DNA of 34,393 nt. Origin: Chloroflexota bacterium (GTDB lineage: Bacteria > Chloroflexota > UBA6077 > FW602-bin22 > CADDYW01). A model generated the notes under the pieces. The model saw nothing but the letters and a program-made list of their open reading frames with translations, was not told where the DNA came from and did not search any database. Position numbers and translations under genes: made by a program. Within the stretch, counting starts at the first letter, position 1; each line of letters starts with the position of its first letter. This document shows, in pieces, positions 34,310 through 34,393 of this stretch. The stretch spans positions 1-34,393 of the forward strand of contig JAJPKB010000202.1 of assembly GCA_021323915.1 (NCBI GenBank), given 5' to 3'.

Positions 34310-34393
34310 GTGAGTCCGGTTCCAAACGTTCTCGTCGTCGTCACCCACGACACCGGCCGTCACATTAGCCCTTACGAGCGCCGCGTCGAGACG
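34310..34393 (+). CDS. Sulfatase, N-terminal fragment cut by the window edge
   Basis: Only 28 codons are in the window. NVLVVVTHDTGRHISPYER is the N-terminal strand and metal-binding segment of the sulfatase family (compare NVLxIxTHDTGRxxxxYG; the Asp and His are metal or substrate ligands). GTG at 34310 has GGAGG (34300-34304) five bases upstream. The Cys/Ser that matures to formylglycine lies outside. It follows the GT-C-like gene by 127 bases in the same direction, suggesting a sulfated-glycan locus. Confidence 0.75.
   Translation, partial: MSPVPNVLVVVTHDTGRHISPYERRVET

Overview
The window is about 34.4 kb of GC-rich bacterial DNA with dense coding and frequent GTG and TTG starts. The gene content suggests a Chloroflexota (Thermomicrobia-like) bacterium: a dapL-type lysine pathway, a BTAD-plus-ATPase regulator, a DUF58/von Willebrand gene cluster, an arsR-arsM pair and large membrane glycosyltransferase-like proteins. 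This placement is an inference from gene content; no rRNA or other marker gene lies in the window.

Layout. (1) 1-4718, minus strand: a cell-wall operon read class A penicillin-binding protein, then a coiled-coil protein, then PBP2, which is cut by the left edge. The PBP2 carries Gln where the catalytic SxxK Lys should be. (2) 4884-5042: tRNA-Thr(CGT), followed by a perfect 28-bp inverted repeat. (3) 5064-9911, minus: a berberine-bridge-type FAD oxidase and a large BTAD/ATPase/TPR regulator. A degenerate EAL-HDOD protein (10190-11401) diverges from the regulator. (4) 11402-16193, plus: a structured 450-nt leader with possible alternative hairpins, then glmU, a CNNM/CorC-type CBS protein, cytidine deaminase and a secreted clan GH-A glycosidase, closely packed or overlapping. 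(5) 16208-20688, plus: promoter, long leader and dapA-dapB-lysA-dapL, which form most of the diaminopimelate aminotransferase route to meso-DAP and lysine. (6) 20787-28158, plus: four closely spaced genes encoding a Gln/Ser-rich membrane protein, a DUF58 protein and two membrane-anchored von Willebrand factor A proteins. No MoxR ATPase is present. (7) 28284-28459: tRNA-Phe(GAA) with a clear promoter and terminator. (8) 28659-30760: a small monooxygenase-like protein, arsM and arsR on the minus strand, with an apparent arsC remnant on the other side of arsR. (9) 30862-34393: a 5'-truncated membrane-protein remnant, a gene-poor stretch of almost 0.9 kb, a polytopic GT-C-like protein and the first 28 codons of a sulfatase.

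Two themes recur. The first is envelope construction: peptidoglycan synthases, GlmU for UDP-GlcNAc, DAP for the peptide stem, and the GT-C/sulfatase end for surface glycans. The second is membrane-bound von Willebrand complexes. The points most worth a second look are the PBP2 active-site substitution, the 28-bp hairpin, the possible attenuator before glmU, the DUF21 domain that has lost its conserved motifs, and the MoxR-less von Willebrand cluster.
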